Origin: Lysobacter sp. K5869
GTDB taxonomy: Bacteria > Pseudomonadota > Gammaproteobacteria > Xanthomonadales > Xanthomonadaceae
Length of the DNA: 64,000 nt
Assembly (NCBI RefSeq): GCF_018847975.1
Contig: NZ_CP072597.1
Location: 3,015,001 to 3,079,000 of the forward strand
Reading direction: 5' to 3'
Shown here: piece after piece, positions 1 through 9,439 of the stretch
Numbering within the stretch: position 1 is the first letter of the stretch
How the letters are laid out: each line of letters starts with the position of its first letter
The notes under the pieces: generated by a model
What the model saw: only the letters and a program-made list of their open reading frames with translations
What the model was told of the DNA's origin: nothing
The model's database searches: none
Program-made: the position numbers and the translations under genes

Positions 1-1
1 T

Positions 2-1027
2 CCGGCCAACGAGACCGGCACCATCGCCGGCAAGTTCGCGCGCGTGCACTGGGGTTCGCAAGACGCGGGCAACGCCGGCGCGAGCGCGGCGGCGAACGGC
101 AACGCCCACGCCGCGGCGGCGAATGCGGCGCCCGTCGCGCAGGCCGCGGCCAAGCCGGCGGACGCGTCGATGGACCCGGCCAAGATTCCCGCGCTCAACA
201 TCGACATCGCCGAACTGCGCTTCGGCAGCGCCGCGCTCGGCAGCGCCAGCGTGCGCACCCGGCCGACTCCGGCGGGCATGCGCATCGATCAGATCAGCAC
301 GCGCGGCAACAAGCAGTCGATCGACCTCAGCGGCGATTGGACCGGCCGCGGCGCCAACGCGCGCACCCATCTGAGCGCGACCGTGGACAGCGGCGACGTC
401 GGCGCGTTGATGAGCGGTTTCGGTTTCGGCGGCCAGATCGGCGGCGGCCGCGGCAAGGCGCGGCTCGACGCGGGCTGGCCGGGCACGCCGGCGGGCATCG
501 CGCTGGGCTCGCTGGAAGGCACGCTCAACTTGGACATGCGCGACGGCCGCCTGATCGAGATCGAACCCGGCGCCGGACGCATGCTCGGCCTGCTCAGCGT
601 GGCGCAGTTGCCGCGCCGCCTGACCCTGGACTTCCGCGACCTGTTCGCCAAGGGCTTCGCCTTCGACCGCGTCGGCGGCACGGTGCGCTTCGGCAACGGC
701 AGCGCGCGCAGCGACGACCTGAGCATCGACGGCCCGGCCGCGAGCATCGCCATCCGCGGCGCCGCCGACCTGCGCGCGCAGAGCTACGACCAAACCATCG
801 AAGTGCGGCCCAAGGCGGCCAACGTGCTGACCGCGGTCGGCGCGCTCGCCGCCGGCCCGGTCGGCGCGGCGATCGGCGCGGCGGCCAACGCGGTGCTGCA
901 AAAGCCGCTCGGCAGCCTGACTTCGCGCACCTACCGGGTGACCGGGCCGTGGAAGGAGCCGAAGGTCGAGGTGGTGACGCGCGAGCAGACCCGGGCCGAG
1001 GCCAGGCCGGCGCCGCCGGCGGGCTAG
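2..1027 (+). CDS. yhdP: YhdP/AsmA-like envelope protein, C-terminal part (gene starts before the window)
   Basis: The frame is open from the first bases, so the 5' end lies outside the window. The visible 341 residues are rich in Gly, Ala and Arg and form long beta-strand-like stretches. They end with conserved-looking text such as GRLIEIEPGAGRMLGLLSVAQLPRRL and a Gly/Ala segment (AAGPVGAAIGAAANAVLQKPL), which are typical of the C terminus of the AsmA-like YhdP family. These large inner-membrane-anchored proteins are implicated in moving phospholipid to the outer membrane. The next gene on the same strand is tldD, which also follows yhdP in enterobacteria, and this supports the call. An Ala/Asn/Gly-rich low-complexity linker lies near positions 60-160. 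Assignment to the AsmA superfamily is fairly firm. YhdP rather than another AsmA paralogue is inferred from context. Confidence 0.8.
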   Translation, partial: PANETGTIAGKFARVHWGSQDAGNAGASAAANGNAHAAAANAAPVAQAAAKPADASMDPAKIPALNIDIAELRFGSAALGSASVRTRPTPAGMRIDQISTRGNKQSIDLSGDWTGRGANARTHLSATVDSGDVGALMSGFGFGGQIGGGRGKARLDAGWPGTPAGIALGSLEGTLNLDMRDGRLIEIEPGAGRMLGLLSVAQLPRRLTLDFRDLFAKGFAFDRVGGTVRFGNGSARSDDLSIDGPAASIAIRGAADLRAQSYDQTIEVRPKAANVLTAVGALAAGPVGAAIGAAANAVLQKPLGSLTSRTYRVTGPWKEPKVEVVTREQTRAEARPAPPAG

Positions 1028-1465
1028 GGCGGGGTTCCGCCTTCGTTTCGGATCGGCGCGATCCGATGACGCGAAGGTCTTGGGTTGGACGCTCCTCCCG
1101 CGCGCGCCGCGCGCCGAGCCCGCGCAAGCCGGTTTGGGCTGCGGCCGGAGCCGCGCGTGCGGGCAGGGCGATTAAGCGAGCCTCCAGGCTCCGTGGTTCG
1201 CCGCGGGTTCTGGTGGGCATCCGGCTTCCAGCCCTCCACGAGCGCACCGCGGCTTTGACGGCTGCCATGGGTGCGCCGTCCGGCCCGCTGCTTCGCGGCG
1301 GCCCCGCCCCCCTGGAGCCGCGCCCACCGCGCACCGCCCGATCCGGCCTATTGATCCGCGCGCCCATCGCCACTATCTCGTTATTCGTCCCAATCCCGCG
1401 CCCGCGCCGCCACAGCCGCGCCGCGGCCGCCTAAGATGCCCTTTCCCCGCCTACACGGTTCGCCC
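1028..1465. other. Intergenic region between yhdP-like gene and tldD
   Basis: This 438-bp G+C-rich stretch shows no supported gene. Open frames here lack sensible composition and ribosome-binding sites. I found no convincing terminator or promoter by eye. It does not carry the REP-type or GAACGAG-type repeats found in other gaps of this window. Confidence 0.5.
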
Positions 1466-2908
1466 ATGACCCTGCCGATCCAGATCGCCGAATCCCGCCT
1501 CCTCCTGCCCGCCGGGCTCGACGCCAGCGGCCTGGAGCGCAGCTTCGGCGCCTTGCTCGGCCCGGGCATCGATTTCGGCGACCTCTACTTCCAGCATTCG
1601 CGCCGCGAGAGCTGGTCGGTCGAGGACGGCATCGTCAAGGACGGCGCGCATTCGATCGAACAAGGCGTCGGCGTGCGCGCGATCAGCGGCGAGAAGACCG
1701 GCTTCGCTTACTCCGACGAAATCAACAGCGAGGCGCTGCTCGGCGCGGCCAAGTCGGCGCGCGCGATCGCCCGCGACGGCGGCGCGCAGACGCCGCGCGC
1801 GCTGGTGCGCGGCGGCGGCCGCTCGCTGTACCGCAGCGACGATCCGATCGATTCGCTGTCCAACGAAGCCAAGGTCGACGCGCTGCGCAAGCTCGATCAA
1901 CTGCTGCGCGCCGCCGATCCGCGCGTGCGCCAGGTGATGGTCAGCCTCAACGGCGTGCTCGACACCGTGCTGGTGGCGCGCAGCGACGGCGTGCTCGCCG
2001 CCGACGTGCGCCCGCTGGTGCGCTTGAACGTGCAGGTCATCGTCGAGCAGAACGGCCGCCGCGAAAGCGGCTACGCCGGCGGCGGCGGTCGTTACAGCTA
2101 CGCCGAGCTGCTCGCCGACGGCAAGCCGGAACAGTTCGCGCGCGAAGCGCTGCGGCAGGCGCTGGTGAACCTCGACGCGGTCGACGCGCCGGCCGGGGTG
2201 ATGCCGGTGGTGCTCGGCTCCGGCTGGCCCGGCGTGCTGTTGCACGAAGCGGTCGGCCACGGCCTGGAAGGCGACTTCAACCGCAAGGGCACCTCGACCT
2301 ACGCCGGCCGCATGGGCCAGCGCGTCGCCGCCAAGGGCGTGACCATCGTCGACGACGGCACGCTCGAAGGCCGCCGCGGCTCGCTCAACGTCGACGACGA
2401 AGGCACGCCGACGAATTGCACCACGCTGATCGAAGACGGCGTGCTGGTCGGCTACATGCAGGACACGCTCAACGCCCGCCTGATGGGCATGGCGCCGACC
2501 GGCAACGGCCGCCGCGAATCCTTCGCCCATCTGCCGATGCCGCGCATGACCAACACCTACATGCTGGCCGGCACCCACGACCCCGAAGAGATGATCCGCT
2601 CGGTCAAGAAGGGCCTGTACGCGGTCAACTTCGGCGGCGGGCAGGTCGACATCACCAGCGGCAAGTACGTGTTCTCGGCGACCGAGGCGTATCTGATCGA
2701 AGACGGCAAGATCACCGCGCCGGTGAAGGGCGCGACCCTGATCGGCAACGGCCCGGAGACGATGCAGAAGGTCAGCATGATCGGCCACGACCTCGCCCTC
2801 GACGAAGGCGTGGGCGTGTGCGGCAAGGACGGGCAGAGCGTGCCGGTCGGCGTCGGCCAGCCGTCGCTGCTGATCGACGGCTTGACCGTGGGCGGCACCC
2901 AGTCGTGA
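1466..2908 (+). CDS. tldD: TldD, subunit of the TldD/TldE metalloprotease
   Basis: TldD pairs with TldE (PmbA) to form a cytosolic zinc protease. In E. coli it matures microcin B17 and degrades the antitoxin CcdA. The protein carries the zinc-binding HExxxH motif ([14 protein letters not shown], about residue 255), and near the C terminus the segment [15 protein letters not shown] matches the family. The usual length is about 480 residues. The ATG at 1466 gives exactly 480, while an upstream in-frame ATG at 1436 would add ten atypical residues, so I prefer 1466. Its partner pmbA lies only 0.7 kb downstream with darP between them on the other strand. I have no specific evidence for a substrate here. 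Confidence 0.95.
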   Translation: MTLPIQIAESRLLLPAGLDASGLERSFGALLGPGIDFGDLYFQHSRRESWSVEDGIVKDGAHSIEQGVGVRAISGEKTGFAYSDEINSEALLGAAKSARAIARDGGAQTPRALVRGGGRSLYRSDDPIDSLSNEAKVDALRKLDQLLRAADPRVRQVMVSLNGVLDTVLVARSDGVLAADVRPLVRLNVQVIVEQNGRRESGYAGGGGRYSYAELLADGKPEQFAREALRQALVNLDAVDAPAGVMPVVLGSGWPGVLLHEAVGHGLEGDFNRKGTSTYAGRMGQRVAAKGVTIVDDGTLEGRRGSLNVDDEGTPTNCTTLIEDGVLVGYMQDTLNARLMGMAPTGNGRRESFAHLPMPRMTNTYMLAGTHDPEEMIRSVKKGLYAVNFGGGQVDITSGKYVFSATEAYLIEDGKITAPVKGATLIGNGPETMQKVSMIGHDLALDEGVGVCGKDGQSVPVGVGQPSLLIDGLTVGGTQS

Positions 2909-2991
2909 GGCCTGCAGTGGCGATGCGCGACGCCGCGCATCGCGTCGCCGCGACGGCTCGTGCGCGCCTTGGCTGAGCCCGCGCGCCGCGC

Positions 2992-3561
2992 TTATTCGTC
3001 GTCGTGCGCGGTCTCGTCGCCGGCTTCGTCGGCGTCGGCATCGCCGCCGAGGATCGCCGCGCGCAGCTCGCGGTACAGCTCGCGGAAGGAATGCGGCGGC
3101 TTGTTGCGCTTGCGCTCTTCCAGGGTGTTGCGCACCAACTGGCGCAAGCGCTGGCGGTCGGCGTGCGGGTATTCGTCGAGCAGTCCGGCCAGCGCGGTGT
3201 CGCCGTCCTCGAGCAGGCGCTCGCGCCATTGCTCGACCCGGTGCATCGCCGCGACTTCGCGCCGCGCCGCTTCGCCGTTCTCGTCCATCGCGTCGCGCAG
3301 CGTTTCCAGCGCGTCCTCGTCCTCGCGCCGCATCTGCTTGGCGAGGAACGCCATTTGCCGCTTGTGGGCGACGTGGGCGGTGATGCGCTTGGTCTCGCGG
3401 ATGTGCGGCAGCAGCGCCTCGGGCACCGGCAGCTTGGCCAGCTGGGCCTCGGTCAAGGCCACCAGTTTTTCCGCCAGCGCCAGCACCTCCAGCGCCTCGC
3501 GCCGGTTCTGGCTGCGGCTGGGGCTGAAAAATTCGCCGGTGTCTTCGTCTCTGCCGCGCAT
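2992..3561 (-). CDS. darP: DarP (YjgA/DUF615), ribosome biogenesis factor
   Basis: This 189-residue, highly charged alpha-helical protein has the YjgA signature: an N-terminal [24 protein letters not shown] segment, then [20 protein letters not shown] and a C-terminal [28 protein letters not shown]. In E. coli DarP binds late 50S precursors and helps 23S rRNA maturation near the peptidyl-transferase centre. The start at 3561 ([12 protein letters not shown]) matches the family. An upstream ATG at 3633 would add 24 Arg-rich residues that run into the pmbA start. The gene is divergent from pmbA with 71 bp between starts, so the two may share a regulatory region. yjgA is also next to pmbA in E. 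coli. The acidic C-terminal tail ([17 protein letters not shown]) is longer than I expect for the family. Confidence 0.92.
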   Translation of the reverse strand: MRGRDEDTGEFFSPSRSQNRREALEVLALAEKLVALTEAQLAKLPVPEALLPHIRETKRITAHVAHKRQMAFLAKQMRREDEDALETLRDAMDENGEAARREVAAMHRVEQWRERLLEDGDTALAGLLDEYPHADRQRLRQLVRNTLEERKRNKPPHSFRELYRELRAAILGGDADADEAGDETAHDDE

Positions 3562-3632
3562 CGCACTTACCTCGATAAACTGAACATTACGACGGCGGCG
3601 CCCTGCGCGCCGCCACTGACTAGGATAAGCCA

Positions 3633-5006
3633 TTGAACGCGCAAGCCCTCACTTCCGCCGCCGCCCACACCTTCGCCGACCCGCAGGCGCGCCTGGACGC
3701 GCTGGCCGAGCTGTCCCAGCGCCTGCTGGCCGCCTGCCGCGAGCGCGGGGCGAGCCAGGCCGAGGTCTCGTGCTCGGAGGACGCCGGCCTCAGCGTCAAC
3801 GTGCGCATGGGCGAGGTCGAAACGGTCGAGTCCACCCGCGACCGCGGCATCGGCGTCACCGTCTATTTCGGCCAGCGCAAGGGCACCGCCAGCACCGCGG
3901 ACCTGCGCGAGGAGAGCCTGGAGGCCACCGTCGCCCAGGCCTGCGCGATCGCCCGCTACACCGAGGACGACCCGGCCTCCGGCCTCGCCGACGCCGAGCT
4001 GATGGCTCCCGGCGCGCGCGAGTTCGACACCTGGCATCCCTGGCACATCGACGCCGACCGCGCGATCGAGCTGGCCCTGGCCAGCGAAGCGGCCGGGCGC
4101 GCGTTCGATGCGCGCATCGAGAATTCCGACGGCACCTCGGTCGGCACCGGCGCCAGCTTGGCGGTGTACGCCAACTCGCACGGCTTCCTCGGCCGCGAGC
4201 GCAGCACCCAGCACAGCCTCAGCGTCTCGCTGATCGCCGGCCGCGGCGACGCGATGCAGCGCGACGGCTGGTACACCCTCGGCGTGGACGCCGAAGACCT
4301 CGAGTCGGCCGTCTCGGTCGGACGCACCGCCGCCGAGCGCACCGTCGCGCGGCTGGCGCCGCGCCAGATCGCCACCGGCGACTACCCGATCCTGTTCGCC
4401 GCCGAGAGCGCGCGTTCGCTGATCGGCCATTTGATCGGCGCGGTCAGCGGCGGCGCGCTGTACCGCCGCGCCAGCTTCCTGCTCGACAGCGCCGGGCAGA
4501 AGCTGTTTCCCGAGTGGTTCTCGATCCGGGAAAACCCGTTCCTGCCGCGCGCGCTGCGTTCGACCGCTTACGACGGCGAGGGCGTGGCGACGCGCGAGTC
4601 GATGTTGGTGGACGGCGGCGTGCTGCAGCGTTACGTGCTCGGCAGCTATTCGGCGCGCAAGCTCGGCCTGACCACGACCGGCAACGCCGGCGGCGTGCAC
4701 AACCTGCTGGTCGCCGCCAACGCCGGCGATTTCGCCTCGCTGGTGCGGCAGATGGGCCGCGGCCTGCTGGTCACCGAACTGATGGGGCAGGGCGTCAACG
4801 CCGTCACCGGCGATTACTCGCGCGGCGCCGCGGGGTTCTGGGTGGAGAACGGCGAAATCCAGTATCCGGTCGACGGCATCACCATCGCCGGCAACCTGCG
4901 CAAGATGTTCGAGAGCATCGAGGCGGTGGGCAACGACGTGGACCTGCGCTCGCATGTGCGCACCGGGTCGATCCTGGTCGGCAAGATGACGGTGGCGGGC
5001 GAGTGA
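3633..5006 (+). CDS. pmbA: PmbA/TldE, subunit of the TldD/TldE metalloprotease
   Basis: This is the non-zinc partner of TldD. The 457 residues contain the expected family blocks: an [21 protein letters not shown] region early on, [19 protein letters not shown], and a C-terminal region with [39 protein letters not shown] and [13 protein letters not shown]. The start codon is TTG at 3633. It is supported by an AGGA ribosome-binding site at 3622-3625 with 7-nt spacing, and by the absence of a suitable ATG until about residue 52. It is divergent from darP and lies close to tldD, so both halves of the protease are encoded within 4 kb, unlike E. coli where they are unlinked. Confidence 0.95.
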   Translation: MNAQALTSAAAHTFADPQARLDALAELSQRLLAACRERGASQAEVSCSEDAGLSVNVRMGEVETVESTRDRGIGVTVYFGQRKGTASTADLREESLEATVAQACAIARYTEDDPASGLADAELMAPGAREFDTWHPWHIDADRAIELALASEAAGRAFDARIENSDGTSVGTGASLAVYANSHGFLGRERSTQHSLSVSLIAGRGDAMQRDGWYTLGVDAEDLESAVSVGRTAAERTVARLAPRQIATGDYPILFAAESARSLIGHLIGAVSGGALYRRASFLLDSAGQKLFPEWFSIRENPFLPRALRSTAYDGEGVATRESMLVDGGVLQRYVLGSYSARKLGLTTTGNAGGVHNLLVAANAGDFASLVRQMGRGLLVTELMGQGVNAVTGDYSRGAAGFWVENGEIQYPVDGITIAGNLRKMFESIEAVGNDVDLRSHVRTGSILVGKMTVAGE

Positions 5007-5056
5007 GGGCGCGCCGCGTTTGAGGGGCGGCGGAATTCGTCGGTTGCGAATCCCGC

Positions 5057-5332
5057 CTGTCGCCATGCCCGCGAAGGCGGGCCTCCAGGGATTCATCGCG
5101 GCACGACGCTGAAGTCTTTGGATCCCCGCTTTCGCGGGGATGACGACTTGGAGAGGCGCGGCGACTCCCGCTAACGCCCTTGCGACGAAACGACCTGTCG
5201 TCATGCCCGCGAAGGCGGGTATCCAGGGATTCGTGGCGGCACGACGCTGAAGTCTTTGGATCCCCGCTTTCGCGGGGATGACGGCTTGAAGAGGCGCGGC
5301 CAATCCCGCGAGCGCCCTCGCGACGAGCACCG
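5057..5332. repeat. Two tandem 138-bp copies of a palindromic intergenic repeat
   Basis: Two near-identical units lie head to tail with a period of 138 bp. Each begins near TGTCGTCATGCCCGCGAAGG and has an inverted end TTTCGCGGGGATGACG. The cores are 5061-5145 and 5199-5283, and the outward-facing ends are complementary, so each copy can fold into a long hairpin. Translated in reverse the copies give the VIPAKAGIQ/WIPAFAGMT peptides, which are a known source of spurious proteins in beta- and gammaproteobacterial genomes. The whole 457-bp gap between pmbA and the DUF1800 gene is occupied largely by this element. Confidence 0.85.
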
Positions 5333-5463
5333 CCGCGCTTTCGTGCGCCGGTTAGCGAAACCCGCACCGATTCCCCACCGCGACCGCTGAACAGGCGCCG
5401 CGCCTGTCAACCCGGCGCGCGCACGGCCGTTTCCAACGGGTAGTCCACCCGCCGGGAACCCCG

Positions 5464-7008
5464 ATGAGCGCCAGCAAGGCCACGGCCGCCAATCGTTTCG
5501 GACTGGGCGCGCGCCCGGGCGAGTTGGAGCGCGGCGGCGGCGACGGGCGCGAAGCGCTGCTCGCGCAGCTGCGCCGCCCGCCCGCGCTCGACGCGTTCGC
5601 CGGGCTGCCCGGCAGCGTCGAGACGATGCGTCTGGAGTTCCGCCAGCAACAGCTCAATCGCGCCGAGCGCGCGCAACGCGACGACGCCAAGCCCGCGCCG
5701 GCCGACAACGGCGCGGCGATGGCGGCCGGGGCGCCGGCGATGGCCGCGCCCGGCAACGATGCATCCGGCAACGACGCCGACGCGCCCGCGCGCCGCCGCG
5801 GCCGCGCCGCGCAGGCGCGCGACGGCCAAGCCGCCGCGCGCGGCGCGGCCGACCCGAGCGACAACCTGCGCCGCGAACTGCGCCGGCAACAGCTCGCCGA
5901 ATTCGCCGCGCGCTACCGCCACGCCGCCGACACCGACGCGCCCTTCGTCGAGCGCCTGACCCAGTTCTGGTCGAACCACTTCGCCGTCTCCATCGACAAG
6001 GGCAACGCGCGCTTGTACGCCGGCTCGATGGAGCGCGAAGCGATCCGCCCGCACGTGCTCGGCCGTTTCGAAGACATGCTGCTGGCGGTGGAAAGCCACC
6101 CGGCGATGCTGCGCTACCTCGACAACGCCGCCTCGATCGGCGACGACTCGCGCGCGGCGATGCGCGCGCAGAAGCTCGGGCGCGAGAAGCGCGGGCTCAA
6201 CGAGAATCTGGCGCGCGAAATCCTGGAACTGCACACGCTCGGCGTCGACGGCGGCTATCGCCAGGACGATGTGATCGAACTGGCGCGCGCGATCACCGGT
6301 TGGAGCACGCCCGGCCCGCGCGACGACGACGCCTCGCAGGCGTTCGTGTTCCGCGCCAACGCGCACGAGCCCGGCGCGCGCCGCGTGCTCGGCCGCGGCT
6401 ACGCCGAGGGCGGGCAGGAGCAAGGCCGCGCGGTGCTGGCCGACTTGGCCCGGCATCCGGCCACGGCGCGCCATCTGAGCTTCAAGCTCGCCCGCCATTT
6501 CGTCGCCGACCAGCCGCCGCCGGCGCTGGTGGAGCGCATGGCCCAGGCCTATCTGCGCGAGAACGGCGACTTGCGCGCGCTCTACCGCGCCTTGATCGAG
6601 AGCGACCACGCCTGGTCGGCCGACGCGCGCAAGTTCAAGACGCCGAACGACTTCGTGATCTCCGCGCTGCGCGCCGGCGAACTGGCGGTGGACGATCAGG
6701 CGCGCGCGCTGGTCGGCCTGCTCGCCAGCCTCGGCCAACCGGTGTTCACGCCGCGCTCGCCGGCCGGCTTTCCCGACACCGCCGCCGATTGGAGCAGCCC
6801 CGACGGTTTGTTCAAGCGCATCCAGGCCGCGCAGCTGTTCGCCGCGCGCGTGGATTCGGGCGGCACTACGCCGTACCAGCGCGCGCTCGACGTGCTCGGC
6901 AGCCAGGCGGTGAGCGGCGATTTCGCCATCGGCCTGCGCCGCGCCGGTTCGGCCAGCGACGGCTACTCGCTGCTGTTCGCCAGCCCCGCGTTCCAATGGA
7001 GAGTGTGA
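5464..7008 (+). CDS. DUF1800 family protein
   Basis: The 514-residue protein has the DUF1800 pattern: an early helical region with NRFGLGARPGEL, then RLTQFWSNHFAVS (about residue 165), a block with REILELHTLGVDGGYRQDDV, an ITGWS motif, and a C-terminal RARIESDHAWS-like and TPNDFVISALRA segment. The molecular function of this family is not established. It is almost always encoded next to a DUF1501 protein, as here, where the following gene starts two bases after the stop. An Ala/Gly/Arg-rich linker around residues 70-130 is low complexity and probably disordered. I see no clear signal peptide, so its location is uncertain. Confidence 0.85.
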   Translation: MSASKATAANRFGLGARPGELERGGGDGREALLAQLRRPPALDAFAGLPGSVETMRLEFRQQQLNRAERAQRDDAKPAPADNGAAMAAGAPAMAAPGNDASGNDADAPARRRGRAAQARDGQAAARGAADPSDNLRRELRRQQLAEFAARYRHAADTDAPFVERLTQFWSNHFAVSIDKGNARLYAGSMEREAIRPHVLGRFEDMLLAVESHPAMLRYLDNAASIGDDSRAAMRAQKLGREKRGLNENLAREILELHTLGVDGGYRQDDVIELARAITGWSTPGPRDDDASQAFVFRANAHEPGARRVLGRGYAEGGQEQGRAVLADLARHPATARHLSFKLARHFVADQPPPALVERMAQAYLRENGDLRALYRALIESDHAWSADARKFKTPNDFVISALRAGELAVDDQARALVGLLASLGQPVFTPRSPAGFPDTAADWSSPDGLFKRIQAAQLFAARVDSGGTTPYQRALDVLGSQAVSGDFAIGLRRAGSASDGYSLLFASPAFQWRV

Positions 7009-7009
7009 G

Positions 7010-8173
7010 ATGGAACGCGACAAGACCTTGAGCGAAATCGACGGGCAACGCCGCGGCCTGCTCGCCGCGTTCGGCGCCAGCGCGCTGCTGACCCTGTTCC
7101 CGCGCATCACCGCGGCGGCCGGCGGGCACGACACGCGCTTCTTGCTGGTGTTGCTGCGCGGCGGCCTCGACGGCCTGCACCTGCTGCCGCCGTACGCCGA
7201 TCCCGCCTACGCGACGCTGCGCCGCGACGGCGCGGTCGCCGATCCGATCCGCATCGACGGCTTGTTCGGCCTGCATCCGGCGATGCGCGAATCCGCGGCG
7301 ATGTACCGCGCCGGGCAGTTGCTGCCGCTGGTGGCGGTGGCGCCGCCGTACCGGCAGCGCTCGCACTTCGACGCGCAGGATTGCCTGGAGAACGGCACCG
7401 CCACGCCCAACGGCGCGCGCGACGGCTGGCTCGGCCGCTGCGTGCGGGCGATGCCGAGCGAGTCGGCGCTGGCGGTGGCGGCGGTGATGCCGCTGGCGAT
7501 GCGCGGCAGCGACCGCGCCAGCAACTGGTGGCCGCCGTTGCCGCGGCCGGTCGATCCGCAGTTGTTGCAGCAATTGCAGCCGCTGTACGCCGCCGACCCG
7601 CGCCTGAGCGAGACCTTCGAGCGCTCCGCCAGCAGCGTCGGCATGCAGCGCGACGGCAAGGGCGCGTTCGCGCTGCCCGAGGCGATGCGGGTGGCGGCGC
7701 AGCGCATGGGCGCGGCCGACGGCCCGCGCATCGGCTTCGTCGAGGACAGCGGCTGGGACAGCCACCGCAATCAGGCGCCGCAGTTGCAGCGCAAGCTCGG
7801 CGAGCTCGATCAAGGGCTGGCCGCCGCGCGCGAGGGCTTCGGCGCGCTGTGGCCGCGCACCGTGGTGGCCGTGGTCACCGAGTTCGGCCGCACCGCCGCG
7901 CTCAACGGCACCGAGGGCACCGACCACGGCACCGGCGGCATGGCGTTGTTGTGCGGCGGCGCGGTGCGCGGCGGCCGCATCGGCGGCGATTGGCCGGGGC
8001 TGGGCCCGAACCAGCTCAACGAAGGCCGCGACCTGCGCGCCACCACCGACCTGCGCGCGGTGTTCAAGAGCGTGCTCGGCGAGCACCTCGGCTTGGCCGA
8101 GGCGGCGGTGGAGAGCAAGGTGTTTCCCGACAGCCGCGCGTTGCCGTCGCTGGCGAACTGGCGCCGGGCTTGA
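7010..8173 (+). CDS. DUF1501 family protein, probably exported
   Basis: This 387-residue protein follows the DUF1800 gene at TGAGATG, so the pair is surely co-transcribed. The N terminus has a twin-arginine-like export region (QRRGLLAAFGASALLTLFPRI, residues about 9-30). It then follows the DUF1501 pattern: FLLVLLRGGLDGLHLLPPY, YRQRSHFDAQDCLENG, TVVAVVTEFGRTAALNGTEGTDHGTGG and NEGRDLRATTDLRAVFKSVLGEHLGL. DUF1501 is distantly related to sulfatase/alkaline-phosphatase folds, and the conserved TEFGR and DHGTGG motifs may form a metal site. No substrate is known. Family assignment is firm and function is open. Confidence 0.87.
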   Translation: MERDKTLSEIDGQRRGLLAAFGASALLTLFPRITAAAGGHDTRFLLVLLRGGLDGLHLLPPYADPAYATLRRDGAVADPIRIDGLFGLHPAMRESAAMYRAGQLLPLVAVAPPYRQRSHFDAQDCLENGTATPNGARDGWLGRCVRAMPSESALAVAAVMPLAMRGSDRASNWWPPLPRPVDPQLLQQLQPLYAADPRLSETFERSASSVGMQRDGKGAFALPEAMRVAAQRMGAADGPRIGFVEDSGWDSHRNQAPQLQRKLGELDQGLAAAREGFGALWPRTVVAVVTEFGRTAALNGTEGTDHGTGGMALLCGGAVRGGRIGGDWPGLGPNQLNEGRDLRATTDLRAVFKSVLGEHLGLAEAAVESKVFPDSRALPSLANWRRA

Positions 8174-8387
8174 GCGTCGGGCCGGCCGGATAAAGCGTCC
8201 GGCCGCGCGCCACGCGCTTCACCCCGTGCGGGCCGCGCGCCACCGGCATTCGCCGCGCGGCGCGGCTTTCTTCGCACGCCAGTGCTTTTCCGATACCGAA
8301 ACCGGCGCCGCCCGCGCGCCGGCCATGGCCGTTGCCGTCCCCGCCGCGCGTTGCGCCGGCGGCTGCGAACCTTGCGCTCCGGCGTGG
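8174..8387. other. Intergenic region before the DUF4870 gene
   Basis: No gene is supported in this first part of the 318-bp gap between the DUF1501 and DUF4870 genes. The remainder of the gap holds the promoter listed next. Confidence 0.4.
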
Positions 8388-8416
8388 TTAATCTGTGATG
8401 AATAAAGGTTTATGAT
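8388..8416 (+). promoter_or_regulatory. Probable sigma-70 promoter of the DUF4870 gene
   Basis: TTAATC at 8388-8393 and TATGAT at 8411-8416 are separated by 17 bp. They lie in an A+T-rich island within a G+C-rich gap, about 75 bp before the start codon. The -10 box is good and the -35 box is weak (three of six consensus bases). Confidence 0.55.
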
Positions 8417-8491
8417 GCCCGCCAAGGGGACCGGGGCAGGGCCGCGGGAACTTCGACCACCACCTCCATCCAAACACGTAGGGGAAGCGTA

Positions 8492-8839
8492 ATGAACGAT
8501 ATCAGTCAGGACGAAAAGACTTGGGGCATGCTGGCTCATCTGAGCACGCTGGTCGGTTTGATCATCCCGCTCGGCACCATCCTCGGCCCGCTGGTCGTGT
8601 GGCTGATGAAGAAGGACACCATGCCCTTCGTCGCCGACCAGGGTAAGGAAGCGCTGAACTTCAACATCACCGTGCTGATCGCGATGATCGTCGGCGGCAT
8701 CCTGACCCTGGTGCTGATCGGCCTGCTGGTGATGGCCGTCGTCGGCATCGCCTGGCTGGTGCTGACCATCATGGCCGCGCTGGCCGCCAACAAGGGCGAG
8801 GCCTACCGCTATCCCTTCACCCTGCGTCTGGTGAAGTAA
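8492..8839 (+). CDS. DUF4870 domain small membrane protein
   Basis: The 115-residue protein has three hydrophobic segments: about residues 12-37, 60-80 and 82-102. Conserved family text is present, including WGMLAHLSTLVGLIIPLGTILGPLVVW, DQGKEALNFNITVLIAMIVG and NKGEAYRYPFTLRLVK. Members are inner-membrane proteins of unknown function, sometimes described as Tic20-like. A good ribosome-binding site (AGGGGAA, about 8 nt before ATG) supports the start. It appears to be a single-gene transcription unit with its own promoter upstream and two stem-loop terminators downstream. Confidence 0.9.
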   Translation: MNDISQDEKTWGMLAHLSTLVGLIIPLGTILGPLVVWLMKKDTMPFVADQGKEALNFNITVLIAMIVGGILTLVLIGLLVMAVVGIAWLVLTIMAALAANKGEAYRYPFTLRLVK

Positions 8840-8870
8840 GCGCGCGGCGACGTTCGCGTCGAGCATGCGG

Positions 8871-8900
8871 AAAGGCGGGCTTCGGCCCGCCTTTTTGTTT
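8871..8900 (+). terminator. Rho-independent terminator of the DUF4870 gene
   Basis: AAAGGCGGGC, loop TTCG, then GCCCGCCTTTTT: a strong stem with a stable tetraloop followed by a T-run, 32 bp after the stop codon. Confidence 0.9.
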
Positions 8901-8913
8901 GCGTGCGATTGGG

Positions 8914-8937
8914 GAGCGGGCTTCGGCCCGTTTTTAT
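8914..8937 (+). terminator. Second, back-up terminator
   Basis: Stem CGGGC, loop TTCG, stem GCCCG, then TTTTTA. It repeats the core of the preceding terminator, as if duplicated, and lies between the DUF4870 gene and the convergent hypothetical gene. Confidence 0.75.
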
Positions 8938-8986
8938 TGCGTGCAATTCCGAGCGCGTTTCGCGCCCGCTCAGGAGCGCCGCGCGC

Positions 8987-9412
8987 TCACGCCGGCGGCC
9001 GATCGAAGCCCGGATGCCGCCAACGGCGGTCGCCCAACGTCAGCGTTTCGATGTCGGCGTAGTTCGCCCACGAATGTTCGTTCTCTTCCAGCGCGGTTTT
9101 CGCGGCGTCCGCCGCGGACGGATCGGCGAATGCGGTCAGGAAGCCGGCGACGATCTGCCCCATCGCTTCGCGGTATTCGACCAGGACGTGGATCGTGTCG
9201 TCGTCGCCTTCGCCGCGGTGTTCGATCGGCTGGACGCGGACGTCGCGCGCCGGGTCGACCGAGCGATAGGCCTGCTCGGCCCAAGGATCGCGCCCGGCGA
9301 TCTCGCTCATATATTCTTCGCGCGCCTGTTCGGCGGCCGCCGCGGTCGCGAACGCGCCCAGCAGCAAATCCGGCCCGGTGTAGGGGGAGATGTCGCGGAT
9401 CAGCAGGTGCAT
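8987..9412 (-). CDS. Hypothetical protein, 141 residues
   Basis: I do not recognise this protein. It is acidic, apparently cytosolic and without a signal peptide or membrane segment. It begins MHLLIRDISPYTGPDLLLGAF and has an Ala/Glu-rich helix (AAAAEQAREEYMSEIAG) and aromatic-rich parts (ENEHSWANYADIETL). Codon use fits neighbouring genes, with G or C at most third positions. It starts 27 bp after the ispA stop on the same strand, so it is probably the last gene of an xseB-ispA operon. The overlapping longer frame in another phase has Arg/Pro-rich shadow composition and was not chosen. Confidence 0.7.
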   Translation of the reverse strand: MHLLIRDISPYTGPDLLLGAFATAAAAEQAREEYMSEIAGRDPWAEQAYRSVDPARDVRVQPIEHRGEGDDDTIHVLVEYREAMGQIVAGFLTAFADPSAADAAKTALEENEHSWANYADIETLTLGDRRWRHPGFDRPPA

Positions 9413-9439
9413 GTTCCCGTCCTGGAAACGCGCGGCGCC

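Noticed and set aside
1451..3229. Long reverse-strand open frame opposite tldD
   Set aside because: Ala/Arg/His-rich shadow of a real gene in a high G+C genome. The forward frame encodes a complete TldD with motifs.
3567..5330. Reverse open frame with VIPAKAGIQ repeats
   Set aside because: It runs through the intergenic palindromic repeats and antisense to pmbA. The repeated peptide is a known annotation artefact.
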